64,000 bases of DNA from Nocardia carnea (GCF_029868855.1 NZ_JARWOV010000209.1:60396-124395), one strand, 5' to 3'; shown: positions 26,408 through 35,636, counted from the first letter of the stretch. The notes: generated by a model not told the origin, from the sequence alone. Program-made: numbers and translations.

Positions 26408-27583
26408 TCAGACCCGCTCGATGAGCGTGGCATTGGCCATGCCTGCGCCTTCACACATGGTTTGTAGCCCGAACCGCCCGCCGGTTGCTTCGAGATGGTT
26501 GACCAGCGTGGTCATCAGCCGTGTTCCGGATGCCCCGAGCGGGTGTCCGAGTGCGATGGCGCCACCGCGGGGATTGAGTTTGGCGGGGTCGGCATCGAAG
26601 GCAGCCTGCCATGCCATCGGAACCGGTGCGAACGCCTCGTTGACCTCGTAGGCGTCGATATCGTCGAGGGTGAGGCCCGACCGGGCCAGGATCTTCTCGG
26701 TGGCCGGGATCGGGCCGGTCAGCATGATCTCGGGGTCGGAGCCGACGACCGCGAAATGGCGCAGGCGCGCTCTGGGGGCCAGGCCGAGCCGGGCGGCCGT
26801 CTCCTCGCTCATGATCAGCGCTGCCGAAGCACCGTCGGTCAACGGTGAGGAGTTGCCGGGGGTGATGGCCCAGCCGATTTCGGGGTAGCGCCTGCTGAAC
26901 TCTTCGTCCCGGAATGCCGCCGGTAGCGTGCCGAGTTTCGCCGCCGAGGTGGTGGCACGGACTGTCTCGTCGACCGTGTGCAGCGTGCCGTCGGGCCGGG
27001 CGACGGGCACGATTTCGGTGTCGAATGCCCCGTTCGCGCCGGCCTCGGCCGCACGCTGGTGTGAACGTGCCGCGAATTCGTCCAGTGCAGTGCGATCGAA
27101 CTTCCACCGGGAGGTGATCAGTTCGGCACCGATGCCCTGATGCGGCAGGCTCGGGAAGCGACCGGCCAAGGGGTCGTGCGGGCTGCCGTCGCCGACGGCG
27201 GTCCCCATCGGTACCCGGCTCATCGACTCCACACCGCACGCGATCGCGATATCGTAGGCCCCCGCGATCACCCCTTGCGCGGCGAAGTGCACGGCCTGCT
27301 GACTCGAGCCGCATTGGCGGTCCACCGTCGTACCCGGCACCGTGATCGGGAAGCCGGCGTTCAACAGGGCGGTGCGGGCGATATTGAGTGCCTGGTCGCC
27401 GGCCTGTCCGACGCAACCGGCGATGACATCGTCGACCAGTGCCGGGTCGATCCCGGTCCGGTCGACCAGGGCGGACAAGACAGTCGACAGCAGATCCGCC
27501 GGATGGACACCGGATAGCGCGCCACCCGGTTTTCCCTTTCCCGATGCGGTGCGGACGATATCCACGATCACAGCTTCGGTCAT
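26408..27583 (-). CDS. acetyl-CoA acetyltransferase (thiolase)
   Basis: A thiolase of 391 residues. The nucleophilic Cys91 sits in DRQCGSSQQAVH. The C-terminal block NEAFAPVPMAWQ, the His-containing GGAIALGHPLGASG and the second active Cys in TMCEGAGMANATLIE complete the canonical active site. It would cleave 3-ketoacyl-CoA with CoA, or condense acyl-CoAs, in the cytoplasm. It lies 105 bases downstream of a 3-hydroxyacyl-CoA-dehydrogenase-like SDR in the same leftward direction; the two would catalyse the last two steps of a beta-oxidation round. ATG 27583 follows AAAGG. Confidence 0.92.
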   Translation of the reverse strand: MTEAVIVDIVRTASGKGKPGGALSGVHPADLLSTVLSALVDRTGIDPALVDDVIAGCVGQAGDQALNIARTALLNAGFPITVPGTTVDRQCGSSQQAVHFAAQGVIAGAYDIAIACGVESMSRVPMGTAVGDGSPHDPLAGRFPSLPHQGIGAELITSRWKFDRTALDEFAARSHQRAAEAGANGAFDTEIVPVARPDGTLHTVDETVRATTSAAKLGTLPAAFRDEEFSRRYPEIGWAITPGNSSPLTDGASAALIMSEETAARLGLAPRARLRHFAVVGSDPEIMLTGPIPATEKILARSGLTLDDIDAYEVNEAFAPVPMAWQAAFDADPAKLNPRGGAIALGHPLGASGTRLMTTLVNHLEATGGRFGLQTMCEGAGMANATLIERV

Positions 27584-27688
27584 GCTGACGTGCCTTTCAT
27601 CGAAGTTCTCTGCGGGTTCCGCAAGAGCCGGCGATCCGCATTCGACCGCAGACGGCTCCTCATGTCGTGACCTTTTCGCGCCCGAGTG

Positions 27689-28450
27689 TCAGCGAGGTGC
27701 CATCCGGATCGCACCGTCGAGGCGGATGACTTCGCCGTTGAGCATCGGGTTCTCGACGATGTGGCGTACCAGCGCACCGAACTCGGCCGGATCTCCGAGT
27801 CGAGACGGATGCGGAACCTGTGCGCCGAGGGATTGTCTGATGTCTTCCGGCAGCGTTTTCAACAGTGGGGTGTCGAATGTGCCGGGAGCTATTGTCGCAA
27901 CGCGGATCTGGTGTCTCGCGAGTTCCCGGGCGATGGGCAGGGCCATGGAGACGATTCCGCCCTTCGCCGCGGCGTAGGCAGGCTGACCGATCTGCCCGTC
28001 GAAAGCCGCGACCGAGGAAGTATTGATGATGACGCCCCGTTCGCCGTCCACGGAATCTGTCGCCGCGATTCGCTCGGCCGCGAGTCTGATGACGTTGAAC
28101 GTGCCGGAGAGGTTGATCCTGACGATGCGCTCGAAGTCGTCGAGGGGGAGCGGCCCGTTCTTGCCGAGAACCTTTCCGGGGGGACCGATTCCCGCACAGT
28201 TCACCACGACGCGCAGAGGACCACGCTCGGACAGGATATCCAGTGCCCGGGTCACGTCCTCGGTGGAAGTCACATCGCCGGGCACGAATGTCACTGCCCC
28301 CGCGCGCTCTTCCTGAATTCCGGCCCCGGACGAGGAAGGCAGGTCGAGTACGCCGACATGCGCGCCTGCCCTGGCCAATGCCGCGGTGGTGGCGAGCCCG
28401 AGGCCGGACGCACCGCCGGTGACCAGCGCAACCGTGTTGTCCAGTTCCAT
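27689..28450 (-). CDS. SDR, 3-hydroxyacyl-CoA dehydrogenase type 2-like
   Basis: A classical short-chain dehydrogenase of 253 residues. The NAD-binding TGGASGLGLATTAALA (13-28), NCAGIGPPGK and catalytic YAAAKGG are present. The overall pattern, including IARELARHQIRVATIAPGTFDTPLL and the C-terminal MLNGEVIRLDGAIRM, is that of the HSD17B10/type II 3-hydroxyacyl-CoA dehydrogenases. AGGAGA lies eight bases before ATG 28450. It forms an operon with the thiolase downstream and is divergent from the SDR at 28768. Steroid or branched acyl-CoA substrates are possible. Confidence 0.88.
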   Translation of the reverse strand: MELDNTVALVTGGASGLGLATTAALARAGAHVGVLDLPSSSGAGIQEERAGAVTFVPGDVTSTEDVTRALDILSERGPLRVVVNCAGIGPPGKVLGKNGPLPLDDFERIVRINLSGTFNVIRLAAERIAATDSVDGERGVIINTSSVAAFDGQIGQPAYAAAKGGIVSMALPIARELARHQIRVATIAPGTFDTPLLKTLPEDIRQSLGAQVPHPSRLGDPAEFGALVRHIVENPMLNGEVIRLDGAIRMAPR

Positions 28451-28621
28451 CGTGAAAATCTCCTGTCGGTCGAGGTGACCCGCCGACGGACAAGATGCCC
28501 GGCCGGGCGGCCCCAGGTCACAATACGGACCAAAACCGTCCAAATCAACATCAGTTCGAGATTCGATCTGCCTTCTGGCGGGGCGACTGTCTGCGGAATT
28601 GAGAGAAGAGGATCGGTGCAC

Positions 28622-28662
28622 TTCCCAATTTGGACGATATATGTCAGTATGGTGGGGGTCAC
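28622..28662 (+). promoter_or_regulatory. 41-nt conserved element, copy A
   Basis: This is one of five copies of an element whose invariant parts are TGGAC and, after four or five bases, TGTCAGTAT. In this copy the sequence continues through GGTGGGGGTCAC. It lies in the 317-base divergent region between the SDRs at 27689-28450 and 28768-29607, 105 bases before the rightward ATG. TTCCCA and CAGTAT are 17 bases apart and could be -35 and -10. GAC-N7-GTC inside it is an imperfect dyad that could bind a TetR-type regulator. No gene is seen in the rest of 28451-28767. Confidence 0.65.
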
Positions 28663-28767
28663 ATCCGGATCGCCCCTCGATGAGGTGAAGCACTCTCGAG
28701 GGGCCGTTCCGAGCGGCGGTACGAGGCCGCGCGTTATCACCGGACCCGACAACAGGAGCGCAACGTC

Positions 28768-29607
28768 ATGGGAAAGCTCGAGGGCAAGGTCGCCTTCATC
28801 ACCGGCGCGGCACGGGGCCAGGGCCGCAGCCATGCGATCCGGCTGGCGCAAGAAGGCGCGGACATCATCGCCGTGGATATCTGCGACAACATTCCGGACA
28901 GCCCGTATGAGGGCGCTACCGAGTCCGATCTCGCCGAGACTGTGCAGCACGTCGAAGCGTTGGGCCGGCACATCCTGGCGAGGAAGGTCGACGTCCGTGA
29001 CTACGACGGGCTGAAGAAAGTGGTCGACGACGGCGCCGCGCAGTTCGGCGGGCTGGACATCGTCTGCGCCAACGCCGGCATCGCCGGGATCACCAGCCGG
29101 CCGCAGTCCGTCTGGGAATACGACGGCGCGACATGGCAGACGATGATCGATATCAATCTCACCGGCGTCTGGCACACGGCCAAGGCTGCGGTTCCCCACC
29201 TGATTGCCAACAAGGGTGGCTCGATCATTCTCACCAGCTCCGCGGCGGGCGTGAAGGCGTACGCGAATATCGGGCATTACGTCGCGGCCAAGCACGGGGT
29301 GATCGGGCTGATGCGCTCGCTCGCGCTGGAACTGGCCCCGCACGGCATCCGTGCGAACGCGGTCAATCCCACGCAGGTGGATACGCCCATGATCCAGAAC
29401 CAGGCGATGCGCCGCCTGTTCCGGCCCGATCTCGAGCACCCGACGAGGGAAGATTTCGCACCGGCCTCCCAGACGGTGAACGCCCTGCCGATCCCCTGGG
29501 TGGACTCGGTGGATGTCAGCAACGCCGTACTCTTCCTGGCTTCCGACGAATCCCGGTACATCACGGGTGTATCGCTGCCTGTCGATGCGGGTGCCCTCAT
29601 CAAATAG
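28768..29607 (+). CDS. mycofactocin-type SDR oxidoreductase
   Basis: A short-chain dehydrogenase of 279 residues in the mycofactocin-coupled subfamily, which includes carveol dehydrogenase. The family signature VAFITGAARGQGRSHA (8-23) is followed by ADIIAVDIC, CANAGIAG and the catalytic YVAAKHG. Enzymes of this group hold NAD(H) tightly and pass electrons to mycofactocin. It would oxidise a secondary alcohol, perhaps on a ring, to a ketone. A conserved 41-nt element lies 105 bases upstream, and an SnoaL-like gene follows in the same direction. The start ATG 28768 matches the normal N-terminus MGKLEGK. Confidence 0.9.
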   Translation: MGKLEGKVAFITGAARGQGRSHAIRLAQEGADIIAVDICDNIPDSPYEGATESDLAETVQHVEALGRHILARKVDVRDYDGLKKVVDDGAAQFGGLDIVCANAGIAGITSRPQSVWEYDGATWQTMIDINLTGVWHTAKAAVPHLIANKGGSIILTSSAAGVKAYANIGHYVAAKHGVIGLMRSLALELAPHGIRANAVNPTQVDTPMIQNQAMRRLFRPDLEHPTREDFAPASQTVNALPIPWVDSVDVSNAVLFLASDESRYITGVSLPVDAGALIK

Positions 29608-29753
29608 CTGCGAACAGGTCGCGGCGGTAGTGCGCTCGACATTCCGGCGTATCGACCTCGGCCGGTACTGCGCTCCGCCGCGCCTTGTGCGATGACCCTG
29701 AAACAGCCGGCCGTGGCCGCATCGGGTGGCCGCACGTGGGAGGAATGGAACAG

Positions 29754-30311
29754 ATGGCACTGACAGACGCACAGCTGATGGAGCTGTACGACAAGCAGGC
29801 TCTGCACGACAACCTGATGATGTATGTGCGGGGCGCGGACCGGCACGACCGTGAGCTGATGCGGTCGACGTATTGGCCGGATTCATTCGACGACCACGGT
29901 GCCTACGTCGGAGGCGGCCAGGGATGGGCGGATGCGGCGATGACCTGGCACGACAAGATCTACAGCTGCAACCATCATGTCTCGAACGTCCTGTCCGAGA
30001 TCGAGGGCAACCGGGCGAAGCGGGAGAGCATGTTCGTCTGTGTGGTCCCGTTCAGAGAGCCCGAAGTGACCATGTTCCAGGCCGGCCGTTATCGCGATCT
30101 GTGTGAGAAGCGGGACGGTGTGTGGAAGATCCTGCACCGCACGTGTGTCTGGGACTGGATCGATGTCCGGCCGATCGACTCCGATTGGGATATCGTCGAT
30201 GTGCCACGCGTATCGCACTGGGGCGCTTGGTATCCCGAAGATCCGATCTATCTGGACTGGGTTCAGAGCCCGCCGACCGAGTTCCCGCGACAGCCGGGCC
30301 GGCATCCGTAG
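29754..30311 (+). CDS. SnoaL-like (NTF2-fold) protein
   Basis: A 185-residue protein of the SnoaL/NTF2-like superfamily, small alpha+beta cones that bind hydrophobic ligands and sometimes catalyse isomerisation, dehydration or hydrolysis. The first helix QLMELYDKQALHDNLMMYVRGADRHDRELM and the HHVSNVLSEIEGNRA strand pattern are typical. In SnoaL-like scytalone-dehydratase relatives Asp and His in these places act as catalytic residues, but the reaction here is unknown. GGGAGG lies ten bases before ATG 29754; ATG 29745 is too close to it. It follows the SDR and is probably co-transcribed. Confidence 0.78.
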   Translation: MALTDAQLMELYDKQALHDNLMMYVRGADRHDRELMRSTYWPDSFDDHGAYVGGGQGWADAAMTWHDKIYSCNHHVSNVLSEIEGNRAKRESMFVCVVPFREPEVTMFQAGRYRDLCEKRDGVWKILHRTCVWDWIDVRPIDSDWDIVDVPRVSHWGAWYPEDPIYLDWVQSPPTEFPRQPGRHP

Positions 30312-30326
30312 CCGGATCGATATCGA

Positions 30327-30381
30327 GTACCCGGGTGAGCAGCGATCGACAACCGCGATCGATATCCGCTCACCCGGGTAC
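30327..30381. terminator. bidirectional terminator-like hairpin
   Basis: A perfect 14-bp inverted repeat, GTACCCGGGTGAGC (30327-30340) and GCTCACCCGGGTAC (30368-30381), encloses 27 bases. It lies exactly between the convergent genes ending at 30311 and 30386. There is no T-run, as is common in actinomycetes. Confidence 0.7.
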
Positions 30382-30385
30382 GGGT

Positions 30386-31135
30386 TCACAGGAACAGCGC
30401 TCGGTTCAGGCGGACGAGATAGTCGGCACCCGGGTCCCGCGCGCCGCTACCGCTCATCCGTTCCAGGACGGCCTCGAACGCCAGATCCCGGCGCTTCGGC
30501 GAACGAGCCGGGTCTGCGGCGGCGAGCGCACCCGGCATCTCCTGGCGGGAAAGGTCCGTGCAGTAACACGGCGTGCCGGGCTGCTGCCGCCACGATTCGG
30601 CCAGAACCCCGGCGTCGAACCCGTCGAACCCGGTGTCCTCGACCAGGGCCGAGGCGATCTTTCGGTCGCGTTCGTCGTCGGCGGCAACGGGGATGGCGAT
30701 CCGATCCGGGCTGCCCGCCGGTTTACCCTTCTTCGCGAACGAATCCGAGCCGATTGCGTTCCATGCCTTGACCACTGGCCGGCCCAGCTGGTCGGCGACC
30801 CACAGGCTCTCGGTACGACCGTCCTCGAGGGCATCGATACGCCCATCACGTTGCGGATAGTAGTTCGAGGTGTCGATCACGACTGTGTTCGATCCCGACC
30901 GGCCGATGAGCGGGGCGATATCCGGCAGGCGGTTCAGGGGAACGGAGACGATCGCGATATCGACGTCGAGCACCGCGTCCGCCGCGGTCACCGCGCGCCC
31001 ACCTTGTGCCAGTACGTCGGGCCTGATCGTCTCCGGGCCGCGAGAATTCGCCACCTTCACCTCGTGCCCGGCAGCGCTCAACGTGGCGACCAGGGTTTTT
31101 CCGATATGCCCGGTGCCCAGAATGCCGATCTTCAT
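30386..31135 (-). CDS. NADPH-dependent F420 reductase-like protein, copy 1
   Basis: A Rossmann protein of 249 residues related to F420-dependent NADP oxidoreductase. The N-terminal MKIGILGTGHIGKTLVATLS and NSRGPET form the NADP site; NSRGP is typical of binding the 2'-phosphate. IDTSNYYPQRDG, KAWNAIGS and GFDGFDAGVLAESWRQQPG are shared with two paralogues at 58500 and 59269. Family members move hydride between NADP and F420, but the distant group seen here is not proven to use F420. GAGGAGGACC precedes ATG 31135. It is the last gene of the leftward operon that starts at 36455. Confidence 0.82.
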   Translation of the reverse strand: MKIGILGTGHIGKTLVATLSAAGHEVKVANSRGPETIRPDVLAQGGRAVTAADAVLDVDIAIVSVPLNRLPDIAPLIGRSGSNTVVIDTSNYYPQRDGRIDALEDGRTESLWVADQLGRPVVKAWNAIGSDSFAKKGKPAGSPDRIAIPVAADDERDRKIASALVEDTGFDGFDAGVLAESWRQQPGTPCYCTDLSRQEMPGALAAADPARSPKRRDLAFEAVLERMSGSGARDPGADYLVRLNRALFL

Positions 31136-31172
31136 CTATGGTCCTCCTCCTCTTCGGTGCCGAATTCGCCGT

Positions 31173-32129
31173 TCAGTCCTCGTAGCAGGCGACGAGGCGA
31201 CCCACGACCCCACCCTGCCGGAGGAGTTCCAGTCCTTCCGGAATGCGATCCGGTGTGATGCGGTGGATCGGTGGCTCGAGTTCGCCGCCGCGCATGAGCT
31301 CGTACAACTCGGTGAGGTCCTGCCGGGTGCCCGAGAGGGAGCCGAGGATCTTCAGTTGCTTGAAGATGATCGCCTGGGTGTTCACCGTGGCCTCCGGCCG
31401 GCCCAGGCCGACCTGCACCAGGGCCCCGGACTCGGGCAGTGCCTCCACTGCCTGTGCGGTGGTGGTCCCGAAACCGGCGTAGTCCACGATCAGCGGCAAA
31501 TCCTTGTCCGCGAACTCGCTGATCGATTCGGCTACGCCCGCGAGCCCGATCTCGGCAGCCAGTTCCCTCGTGGCCGGGTTCGTTTCGGCGGCATACACCT
31601 CGGCGCCTTTCAGCACGGCGATCCGGGCACCGAGGTAGCCGAGACCGCCGAGGCCGATCACTCCGACCCGCATACCCTCCGTCGCGCCGCCGAGCGCGAC
31701 CATGGCGTGGTAGGCCGTCAGGCCCGCATCCGTCGCCACCGCTCCCAGCTCGAAGGACAGTTCGGCCGGCAGGCGGACGAGGTTCGCCTCGGTGGCGCGC
31801 ACTTTGGGTCCGTAGCCGCCGTCCCAGGTGCCGTAGCCGATGGCATCGCCGTCGGGGATCATCGGCGCCAGCCCTACTCGGTCACCGACCTGCCATCGGT
31901 CCATCCCGGGGCCGATTTCGCTGATCACGCCGGCGTTCTCGTGCCCGAGTGTCATCGGCAGCCGCGGGAACGACGCCATCCATTCCGGCTCGTGTAGTGC
32001 CCCCATATCGGAGGCGCACAACCCGGCGGCCTTGACATCGACGATGACCTCGCCCGGGCCCGCGCGTGGTGTTTCCACCTCTTCCAGGGTCAGGGGCCGG
32101 CCGGTGCCGTGAAATCGCCAAGATTTCAT
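31173..32129 (-). CDS. zinc-binding alcohol dehydrogenase family protein without structural zinc lobe
   Basis: A medium-chain dehydrogenase/reductase of 318 residues. The catalytic zinc ligands are Cys in GLCASD (about residue 34) and His in LGHENAG, followed by the cofactor site GVIGLGGLGYLGA. The loop that usually carries four Cys for the structural zinc is shortened to GLAPMIPDGDAIGYGTWDGG and contains none. It should oxidise an alcohol or reduce a ketone or aldehyde with NAD(P)H. It is in an operon with a flavin monooxygenase, so an alcohol/ketone interconversion next to Baeyer-Villiger oxidation is likely. AAAGGA precedes ATG 32129. Confidence 0.88.
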   Translation of the reverse strand: MKSWRFHGTGRPLTLEEVETPRAGPGEVIVDVKAAGLCASDMGALHEPEWMASFPRLPMTLGHENAGVISEIGPGMDRWQVGDRVGLAPMIPDGDAIGYGTWDGGYGPKVRATEANLVRLPAELSFELGAVATDAGLTAYHAMVALGGATEGMRVGVIGLGGLGYLGARIAVLKGAEVYAAETNPATRELAAEIGLAGVAESISEFADKDLPLIVDYAGFGTTTAQAVEALPESGALVQVGLGRPEATVNTQAIIFKQLKILGSLSGTRQDLTELYELMRGGELEPPIHRITPDRIPEGLELLRQGGVVGRLVACYED

Positions 32130-32205
32130 GGGGTTTACGTCCTTTCTGGGGATCGATGGACGAACGGTGAAGAGCGGCGCCGGCCGGGGTCGAGCGGCGA
32201 AATTC

Positions 32206-33798
32206 TCAGGAGAGTGCGAATCCGGCGAAATCGTCGGCTGCGACTTTGTCGCATTCGGCAACGTAGCGGTCGAGTCCCGCGACATAGGGCATGAAAACCC
32301 TGCTGCCGTCATCGCGATTGACGTGCACCATATAGTTTTCGACGTTGAGCCGGAGCAGGTTGGACGCGGCCTCCGCCACGTGTGCGGTCCACTCGTCCTG
32401 TGCCTTTTCCTCGGGTTCGACCTTCGTGTGACCCCGTTCGCCCATATGCCGCAGCAGATCGGCGACGAAGTCGACATGCTGGACGTTGTCCAGGATCATA
32501 TTGGCCAGCACCGAGGGACTTCCGGGTCCGGTGAGCAGGAACAGATTCGGGAACCCGCGTGTCATCAGCCCGAGCAGAGTGCGCGGCCCGCGAGCCCACC
32601 TGTCGGTCGGTCGCTCGCCGAATTCGTTGCGGATATTGGCCTCGTCGAGGGCTCCGGTGAACGCGCTGAAGCCCAGAGCGAACACGATCAGATCGAATTC
32701 CAGATCGTGATCGCGAGTCCGTATTCCCTGCGGGGTGATCCGTTCGATGGGGTCGGCCTTGACATCGATCAGATCCACATTGCTCTGATTGAAAGCCTCG
32801 TAGTAACCGGTATCCACGCACAGGCGCCGAGAGCCGATGGGATACGAGCGCGGCGTCAGTATGTCGGCGGTTACGGGATCGCGCACGGTATCGAGCACAT
32901 GCTGCCGCACGAAATCGGCCACGATAGTGTTCGCGTGGATATCGGTGCCCTGATCGCTGAAAACGGCATTCATCGTGTGCCCGCCGCGGGCCCAGCGCTC
33001 CCGCAGCAGCGCCTGCTGTTCCTCCGGGGTGAAGGAGCCGGCCGGACCGGCACCGAGGGGGATATCCGAGCCGGTCGGATGGTGCAGGATCGCCTCCCGC
33101 ATCTCGGCGACCCGGCCGGCGAGGTCGGCGTACTTCTGCTGATCGAGCGGACCGTTCTGGGCGGGCACCGAGTAGTTCGCGGTACGTTGGAACACCGTGA
33201 CGTTCTCGGCGTCACGCGCCAGCGCGGGTACCGCCTGGACGCCCGAGGACCCGGTGCCGATGACGGCGATACGTTTGCCCGCGGTCTCGACATGGTCGGT
33301 CGGCCAGTGCGAGGTCTGGACCCAGCGGCCGCGGTAGTCCTCGAGTCCGGGGAAAGCCGGTGTGCGGGCTTTGGAGAGCTGGCCCGACGCCATGATCAGG
33401 TAGCGTCCGGTGACCGATTCGCCACTGCTGGTGGTGACGCTATAGCGGTGCGCCGCCGGCTCCCACCGAGCGCCGGTGACCCAGGTCGAGAATCGGATAT
33501 GCGGACGGACGCCCCAGGTGTCGGCGGCGAAATTCAGATACGCCAGGATTTCGGGCTGCGCCGGATAGCGTTCCTTCCACGACCACCGCGGATACAGTTC
33601 CTCGTCCGGGAAGCAGTAGAAGTAGCTTTCGATATCGACGCGCGCTCCGGGATAGCGATTGTGGTACCAGACCCCGCCCACCTCGGGCGCACCCTCGAAC
33701 GCGATGACCCGCAACCCCTCCTGGGTCAGTTTGTGCACCGCGTAGATACCGCCCGCACCGGCACCGACCACAACAGCGTCATAGTCCACCGAATTCAT
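32206..33798 (-). CDS. flavin-containing monooxygenase, Baeyer-Villiger-like with variant fingerprint
   Basis: A class B flavoprotein monooxygenase of 530 residues. The FAD motif GAGAGG (12-17) and the NADPH motif GTGSSG (181-186) are intact. The Baeyer-Villiger fingerprint FxGxxxHxxxW is YRGRWVQTSHW (155-165), so Phe is Tyr and the His is Gln161. GGVWYHNRYPGARVD is a strong type I BVMO feature. The enzyme would insert oxygen next to a ring or chain ketone, or oxidise a heteroatom. AAAGG precedes ATG 33798. The upstream SDR and hydrolase genes and the downstream dehydrogenase make alcohol to ketone to ester or lactone the simplest pathway. Confidence 0.9.
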   Translation of the reverse strand: MNSVDYDAVVVGAGAGGIYAVHKLTQEGLRVIAFEGAPEVGGVWYHNRYPGARVDIESYFYCFPDEELYPRWSWKERYPAQPEILAYLNFAADTWGVRPHIRFSTWVTGARWEPAAHRYSVTTSSGESVTGRYLIMASGQLSKARTPAFPGLEDYRGRWVQTSHWPTDHVETAGKRIAVIGTGSSGVQAVPALARDAENVTVFQRTANYSVPAQNGPLDQQKYADLAGRVAEMREAILHHPTGSDIPLGAGPAGSFTPEEQQALLRERWARGGHTMNAVFSDQGTDIHANTIVADFVRQHVLDTVRDPVTADILTPRSYPIGSRRLCVDTGYYEAFNQSNVDLIDVKADPIERITPQGIRTRDHDLEFDLIVFALGFSAFTGALDEANIRNEFGERPTDRWARGPRTLLGLMTRGFPNLFLLTGPGSPSVLANMILDNVQHVDFVADLLRHMGERGHTKVEPEEKAQDEWTAHVAEAASNLLRLNVENYMVHVNRDDGSRVFMPYVAGLDRYVAECDKVAADDFAGFALS

Positions 33799-33861
33799 AA
33801 CCGAACCTTTCTCAGGTCGAAATGCATCATTACAAGCCTTTGTCGTGACGGGCAGGACCCA

Positions 33862-35583
33862 TCACGCCGATCGCCGGACAACCGGAAGCACGAGCCTCGA
33901 CAGCCGGGTGTCGTCGTGCCACACGGTGTTGGTGGCAACCACCAGGTCCTCACGGCGGGCATCCGCGACCGGGATCGCCGCATTGGGATTGCGGTCGTAC
34001 TTCGGGAAATTGCTGCTGGAGATGTCCAGCCGCAGCCGATGCCCGGCGCCGAACATGTACGCGGTGGCGACGAGGTCGATGTCGATTTCGTAGACCGCAC
34101 CGGGTTCCAGGAATTCCGGCCGAGTCGTCGATGTCCGGTAGCGGCACCGCAGAATGCCGTCGCAGACGAGTTCGGCCCGGCCGTCCGGGTGGACGTCGAC
34201 CAGCGTCGCGGTGAAGTCGGTGTCGGCCGCGCTCGACGAGATGTACAGTTTCGCCCGGACCGGGCCGGTCACCTCGAGTGATCGGTCGAGCGGCGCGCTC
34301 GTGTAACACAACACGTCACGACGGGACTCGGTGCGTGTCTGGTCCCGGGGGCCGGCGTTGGCGCCGATGAACAGCCCGGGCAGAAATGTCGCGCCGCCAC
34401 AGGTCGTGACCGGGTCGGCGGGGTCGTAGACGAAGCTGTCGGAGGCCGCCGCCGAGCCGGTCGTGGTGGACAGCGTGCCGTCGCCGCCGCTGGTTCGGGC
34501 ATCGGTCGTGCTGCCGAGGAAGTAGTCGACGTATTCGGTGTCCGGCAGGGGCCAGTCCGGCTCGTCGCGCCAGATATCGGGTCCCATGACGAAAATTCGC
34601 ACCGGGCTGGGCGGAACTGTCGAGGTAGAGCCCGCCAGGTGCTCCTTGAACCACGCCAGTTGGACCCCGGTGATATCGGCCGCGTCCGCCCCCGCCTGCA
34701 CCCCGAAGGACCGCTCGGGGAACACACCGCTGGTTGCTCCGTGGGCCCACGGGCCGATGATCAACCGCTGGCGCCGGGCGTCCGGCCGGTCCGAGCGTGC
34801 GCGCAGGGCGAGATAGTTGTCGATCGTGCCGCCCAGGAACAGGTCGTGCCATCCGCCGATGTTCAGCACCGGGATGTCCGGAACAGCCGCCGACAAGTGC
34901 TCCCAGTAACCGTCGCGGTCCGGGTGGTCCAGCCACTGCGTGAGGTACGGCGCGATGGCGGTCAGCGTGGGGTGATCGCGCACCGGCAGCGTGCGGAACA
35001 CGTCGTCCATGTTGTCGAGCATTCGCCGCAGATCGGCGAGACGATTCTCCTCGACCGAGGGGTTACGGAGCAGCTCCCCGAGGCCGAGTGCCGAAGTGAC
35101 CCACTGCAAGGCGAATCCCAGGCGGAACGCACCCCCCTGGTACAGCCAGCTGTCGTAGTAGTCACGAGAGGTGACAGCGGCCGATATGGTGGCCAGGGCC
35201 GGTGGCCGCTCGGCCGCCGCCAGCCATTGCGTCGCGCCGGTGTAGGAGCTGCCGAACATGCCCACCGAGCCGGTCGACCACGCCTGGCCGGCCGCCCACG
35301 CGATGGTGTCCGCGCCGTCGGTCCGTTCGTCGGCGAACGGACGAAAGGTCCCGTCACTCTGATAGCGGCCACGGGTGTCCTGGACGACGACCGCGAACCC
35401 TTCCCGTGCCGCGCGCAGCACATCCACCCAGCCGCTGATCATCCCGTAGCTTTCCTTGTTGTACGGAATGCGTTCGAGCAGAGTCGGGAACGGCCCGCCG
35501 GTGGCCGGACGGTAGACATCGGTGGCGAGTTCCACGCCGTCGCGCATCGCGACCCTGAGGTTCTTCTCGACGACTAGGTCCAT
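33862..35583 (-). CDS. CocE/NonD-family alpha/beta hydrolase
   Basis: A serine hydrolase of 573 residues of the X-Pro dipeptidyl-peptidase/cocaine-esterase family. The nucleophile is Ser113 in GMFGSSYTG. VVQDTRGRYQSDG, GGWHDLFLGG and GPWAHG give the oxyanion, Asp and His regions, and the C-terminal jelly roll (about 390-570) is present. No signal peptide is seen, so it works in the cytoplasm. In this operon it could open the lactone or ester made by the Baeyer-Villiger-like enzyme. ATG 35583 follows GAAGGG at a rather long distance. Confidence 0.9.
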   Translation of the reverse strand: MDLVVEKNLRVAMRDGVELATDVYRPATGGPFPTLLERIPYNKESYGMISGWVDVLRAAREGFAVVVQDTRGRYQSDGTFRPFADERTDGADTIAWAAGQAWSTGSVGMFGSSYTGATQWLAAAERPPALATISAAVTSRDYYDSWLYQGGAFRLGFALQWVTSALGLGELLRNPSVEENRLADLRRMLDNMDDVFRTLPVRDHPTLTAIAPYLTQWLDHPDRDGYWEHLSAAVPDIPVLNIGGWHDLFLGGTIDNYLALRARSDRPDARRQRLIIGPWAHGATSGVFPERSFGVQAGADAADITGVQLAWFKEHLAGSTSTVPPSPVRIFVMGPDIWRDEPDWPLPDTEYVDYFLGSTTDARTSGGDGTLSTTTGSAAASDSFVYDPADPVTTCGGATFLPGLFIGANAGPRDQTRTESRRDVLCYTSAPLDRSLEVTGPVRAKLYISSSAADTDFTATLVDVHPDGRAELVCDGILRCRYRTSTTRPEFLEPGAVYEIDIDLVATAYMFGAGHRLRLDISSSNFPKYDRNPNAAIPVADARREDLVVATNTVWHDDTRLSRLVLPVVRRSA

Positions 35584-35636
35584 GGTGTCGGCCGAGTCCC
35601 TTCCAGCTTGTTCGTTTCCTGTGGTCGGTCACCACG

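Noticed and set aside
32840..32870. A GTCAGTATG match inside the Baeyer-Villiger-like gene as another copy of the 41-nt element
   Set aside because: Only the short core matches by chance; the flanking TGGAC and the GTCAC tail are absent and it is within a coding region.
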